In this document: positions 62,133 to 64,000 of the stretch, one piece after another | Layout of the letters: the number at the start of each line of letters is the position of its first letter | How positions within the stretch are numbered: position 1 is the stretch's first letter | Assembly (NCBI RefSeq): GCF_004349265.1 | Contig: NZ_SMFL01000004.1 | Span: 281,150-345,149, forward strand | Origin: Dyadobacter psychrotolerans | GTDB lineage: Bacteria > Bacteroidota > Bacteroidia > Cytophagales > Spirosomataceae | Direction of reading: 5' to 3' | Length of the DNA: 64,000 nucleotides | The notes under the pieces: model-generated | Told to the model about the DNA's origin: nothing | What the model saw: only the letters and a program-made list of their open reading frames with translations | The model's database searches: none | Made by a program: the position numbers and the translations under genes

Positions 62133-64000
62133 ATGAATTTAAAATTACCTTATACAAAGCAATTATCAAGACTTATCTGTTTTGGAGCTTTATTTTTATC
62201 TTCTTTTTACGTTACCGCCCAGGACAGGTGTGGGTCGATGGAACTGCTTGATCAGAAATTCAGAGCCAATCCTTCCTTAAAAGCAAGTTTTACCAACCGG
62301 GAGGCTGTTTTGCAGCGAATGATAAATCAGCGGATTGCTGCTGGTAACACGTTAAAAACAGGAGAGCTGGTTACAATTCCGGTTGTCTTCCATGTGGTTT
62401 TAAGCAGGCAATCCTTGGTGACAGATGCGCAAATCAGAGCGCAGCTGGATACAATTAACCAGGATTATGCCGGATTAAACGGAAGTGCTTCTAAGATTCC
62501 GTCATATTTTCAGTCTTTATTTGGCAAAAGCGGGATCAAGTTTGCTCTCGCGCAGCGCACGCCCAATGACGAGCCTGCAACAGGTATCGTTCGGTATTCC
62601 ACCACGCGTTCTTCTTTTGACTATACCACTGATTATGTAAAACATGTTTCAACCGGCGGGGCTGAATCCTGGGATACGGATAAATATCTAAATATCTGGA
62701 TTTGCGATTTGTCGGGAAGCACTTTGGGTTATGCCACTTTCCCTGATGATGGCAACAAAGCTGAACAGGGAGTGGCAATTGACTATGGAAGCCTTCCGGG
62801 TGGCAGCACTACCAATTACAATTATGGTAAAACCCTTACACATGAACTGGGCCATTTCTTCAATTTATATCATATTTGGGGAGATGATAATGGATCCTGC
62901 TCGGGAACGGATCAGATTGCCGACACGCCTAACCAGGGAAATAGTACAAGTTCACTGCATACAGGTGTTCTGACTGATAATTGTACGACGACATCTCCCG
63001 GGATCATGTATCAGAATTATATGGACTATACACCGGACGCAGGTTTGTTTATGTTCACAACCCTGCAGGTAGCCAGAATGGAAGCTGCTTTTACCACCTA
63101 CCGGTCAATACTTGCCTCTTCAAACGGAGCTACACCGGTCAACTTGAAAAACAGGGATGCCTATACCAAAGCCATTTTATCGCCCAGCCAGCGTCTGTGC
63201 TCTGCAAACTTTACACCGCAGATTACTCTACGAAACCAGGGGCTGGAAACACTAACTTCGGTGACCATCAATGCCCGGGTCGATGACGGTACTGTGACGT
63301 CCTACCGATGGACAGGTTCTCTGGCAACCTACCAGGAAGCAACTGTGACACTTTCTGCACTGGCAACCCAGGAAGGCAACCACGTTTTGACCATTTATAC
63401 CACACTTCCAAACGGTGCCGCCGATGAGGATGTGTCAAATGATGCGATAAGTGAGGAATTTATGTTTTATCAACCGGTTGCTCCACCTGTACTGGAAAGT
63501 TTTGAGAATACGTTTCTTCCGGTTGGATGGGATATTGTCAATGAAGATGCAGGCAGCACAACCTGGGAAAAGACAGCACTGGGAGCAAAAACAGGCTCTG
63601 CTTCTGTCAGGATAGCCAATTTCAATAGTCTGCAGACAGTGGGTCAAAAGGACTATCTGCGAAGTCCGACTGTAAATATTGCCAACACCGACTCGGCTTT
63701 CGTTTCATTTCAGGTGGCAGCTGCGTCTTACACAAGTACCAGCACGCAGAATAATGTTTGGGATACATTGCAGGTTTTAATCAGTACAGATTGCGGGCTG
63801 ACCTATACAAGTTTATACAAAAAATGGGGATCAACGCTTATTACGCGTTCAGGCACAACCAGAACCGCCTTTGTACCCGGCCCAACAGAATGGCGTAAAG
63901 AAGAAATTAATATTGGCAGCTTTATCAATAGCGGAAATGTACTGATCGCCTTTCTGAACATTGCAGGCAACGAAAATGATTTGTATCTGGATGATATCAA
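62133..64000 (+). CDS. Secreted M43 (pappalysin-like) zinc metalloprotease, cut by the window end
   Basis: The frame is open from 62133 to the window end, 622 residues so far. It begins MNLKLPYTKQLSRLICFGAL, a signal peptide ending in VTAQ. A propeptide-like part is followed by the protease domain with HELGHFFNLYH (His237, Glu238, His241, His247) and the Met-turn YMDYTPD. After about residue 320 come beta-sandwich regions (VTINARVDDGTV, then from about 450 a jelly-roll with ESFENTFLPVGWDIVNEDAGSTTWE). Such proteins usually end in a type IX secretion tail, which would lie beyond 64000. Confidence 0.88.
   Translation, partial: MNLKLPYTKQLSRLICFGALFLSSFYVTAQDRCGSMELLDQKFRANPSLKASFTNREAVLQRMINQRIAAGNTLKTGELVTIPVVFHVVLSRQSLVTDAQIRAQLDTINQDYAGLNGSASKIPSYFQSLFGKSGIKFALAQRTPNDEPATGIVRYSTTRSSFDYTTDYVKHVSTGGAESWDTDKYLNIWICDLSGSTLGYATFPDDGNKAEQGVAIDYGSLPGGSTTNYNYGKTLTHELGHFFNLYHIWGDDNGSCSGTDQIADTPNQGNSTSSLHTGVLTDNCTTTSPGIMYQNYMDYTPDAGLFMFTTLQVARMEAAFTTYRSILASSNGATPVNLKNRDAYTKAILSPSQRLCSANFTPQITLRNQGLETLTSVTINARVDDGTVTSYRWTGSLATYQEATVTLSALATQEGNHVLTIYTTLPNGAADEDVSNDAISEEFMFYQPVAPPVLESFENTFLPVGWDIVNEDAGSTTWEKTALGAKTGSASVRIANFNSLQTVGQKDYLRSPTVNIANTDSAFVSFQVAAASYTSTSTQNNVWDTLQVLISTDCGLTYTSLYKKWGSTLITRSGTTRTAFVPGPTEWRKEEINIGSFINSGNVLIAFLNIAGNENDLYLDDI

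Noticed and set aside
1..64000. CRISPR array, tRNA, rRNA, insertion sequence or prophage
   Set aside because: No spaced direct repeats, tRNA-like cloverleafs, transposase genes or phage genes were seen in reading the window.

Overview
The window is a chromosomal piece of a Bacteroidota bacterium, most likely a member of the Cytophagales close to Dyadobacter or Spirosoma. This is inferred from the SusC/SusD pair with its own ECF sigma factor and FecR-type anti-sigma factor, the many exported enzymes with Tat-like or lipoprotein signals, HisKA_2 and multi-PAS sensor kinases, a Wzi-type outer-membrane protein, promoter-like TAnnTTTG boxes, and the general lack of strong Shine-Dalgarno sequences. 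No rRNA, tRNA, CRISPR array, insertion sequence or prophage gene was seen. Gene order is dense, with about 53 protein genes and many convergent pairs separated by short hairpin terminators.

Layout. 1-5 kb: an S41 peptidase, then a LysR regulator divergent from a quinone-handling pair (MdaB-like reductase and a YgiN-like monooxygenase) followed by a YhdH/AcuI-type reductase. 5-7.5 kb: a BlaI-type repressor and an M56 (BlaR1-like) membrane peptidase whose periplasmic part is an unusual run of sixteen unbroken heptads. 7.5-13 kb: exported carbohydrate genes (GH5, sialate O-acetylesterase-like, PQQ dehydrogenase with an internal cytochrome c). 13-20.8 kb: AI-2E transporter, L,D-transpeptidase, TPR membrane protein, an FMN-binding PNPOx-like protein divergent from a MocR regulator, and an exported PPC-domain protein. 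20.8-29.4 kb: a Wzi protein with an apparent 3' frameshift, CoA-transferase, MFS transporter preceded by a structured leader and terminator, esterase, and a two-component pair. 29.4-38 kb: a polysaccharide utilization locus read on the minus strand in the order sigma factor, FecR, SusC, SusD, PL1 pectate lyase; it should sense, import and cut pectic material. 38-50 kb: a four-PAS kinase, DUF1080, DinB-like and Gfo/Idh/MocA proteins, a cyanophycinase-like peptidase, two tandem PepSY-like secreted proteins, a lipoprotein PQQ sugar dehydrogenase with an N-terminal cytochrome c, and a short YegD-like Hsp70. 50-58.6 kb: an unidentified exported 590-residue protein, an exported aldo/keto reductase, and a surface-glycan cluster (two GT2-type transferases, a DUF5672 protein, a GT9-like protein and an MsbA-like ABC exporter). 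58.6-64 kb: a gene-free stretch of about 0.9 kb, an orphan protein with a diadenylate-cyclase-like C-terminal domain, DNA polymerase IV, and the first 622 residues of a secreted M43 metalloprotease that runs off the window.

The strongest leads for new biology are the BlaI/M56 heptad-repeat system with a palindrome inside its promoter, the leader RNA in front of the MFS transporter, the orphan DAC-like protein, and a 26-bp near-perfect palindrome upstream of the Hsp70 gene. All functions are assigned by recognising motifs and family features by eye; no database search was run.
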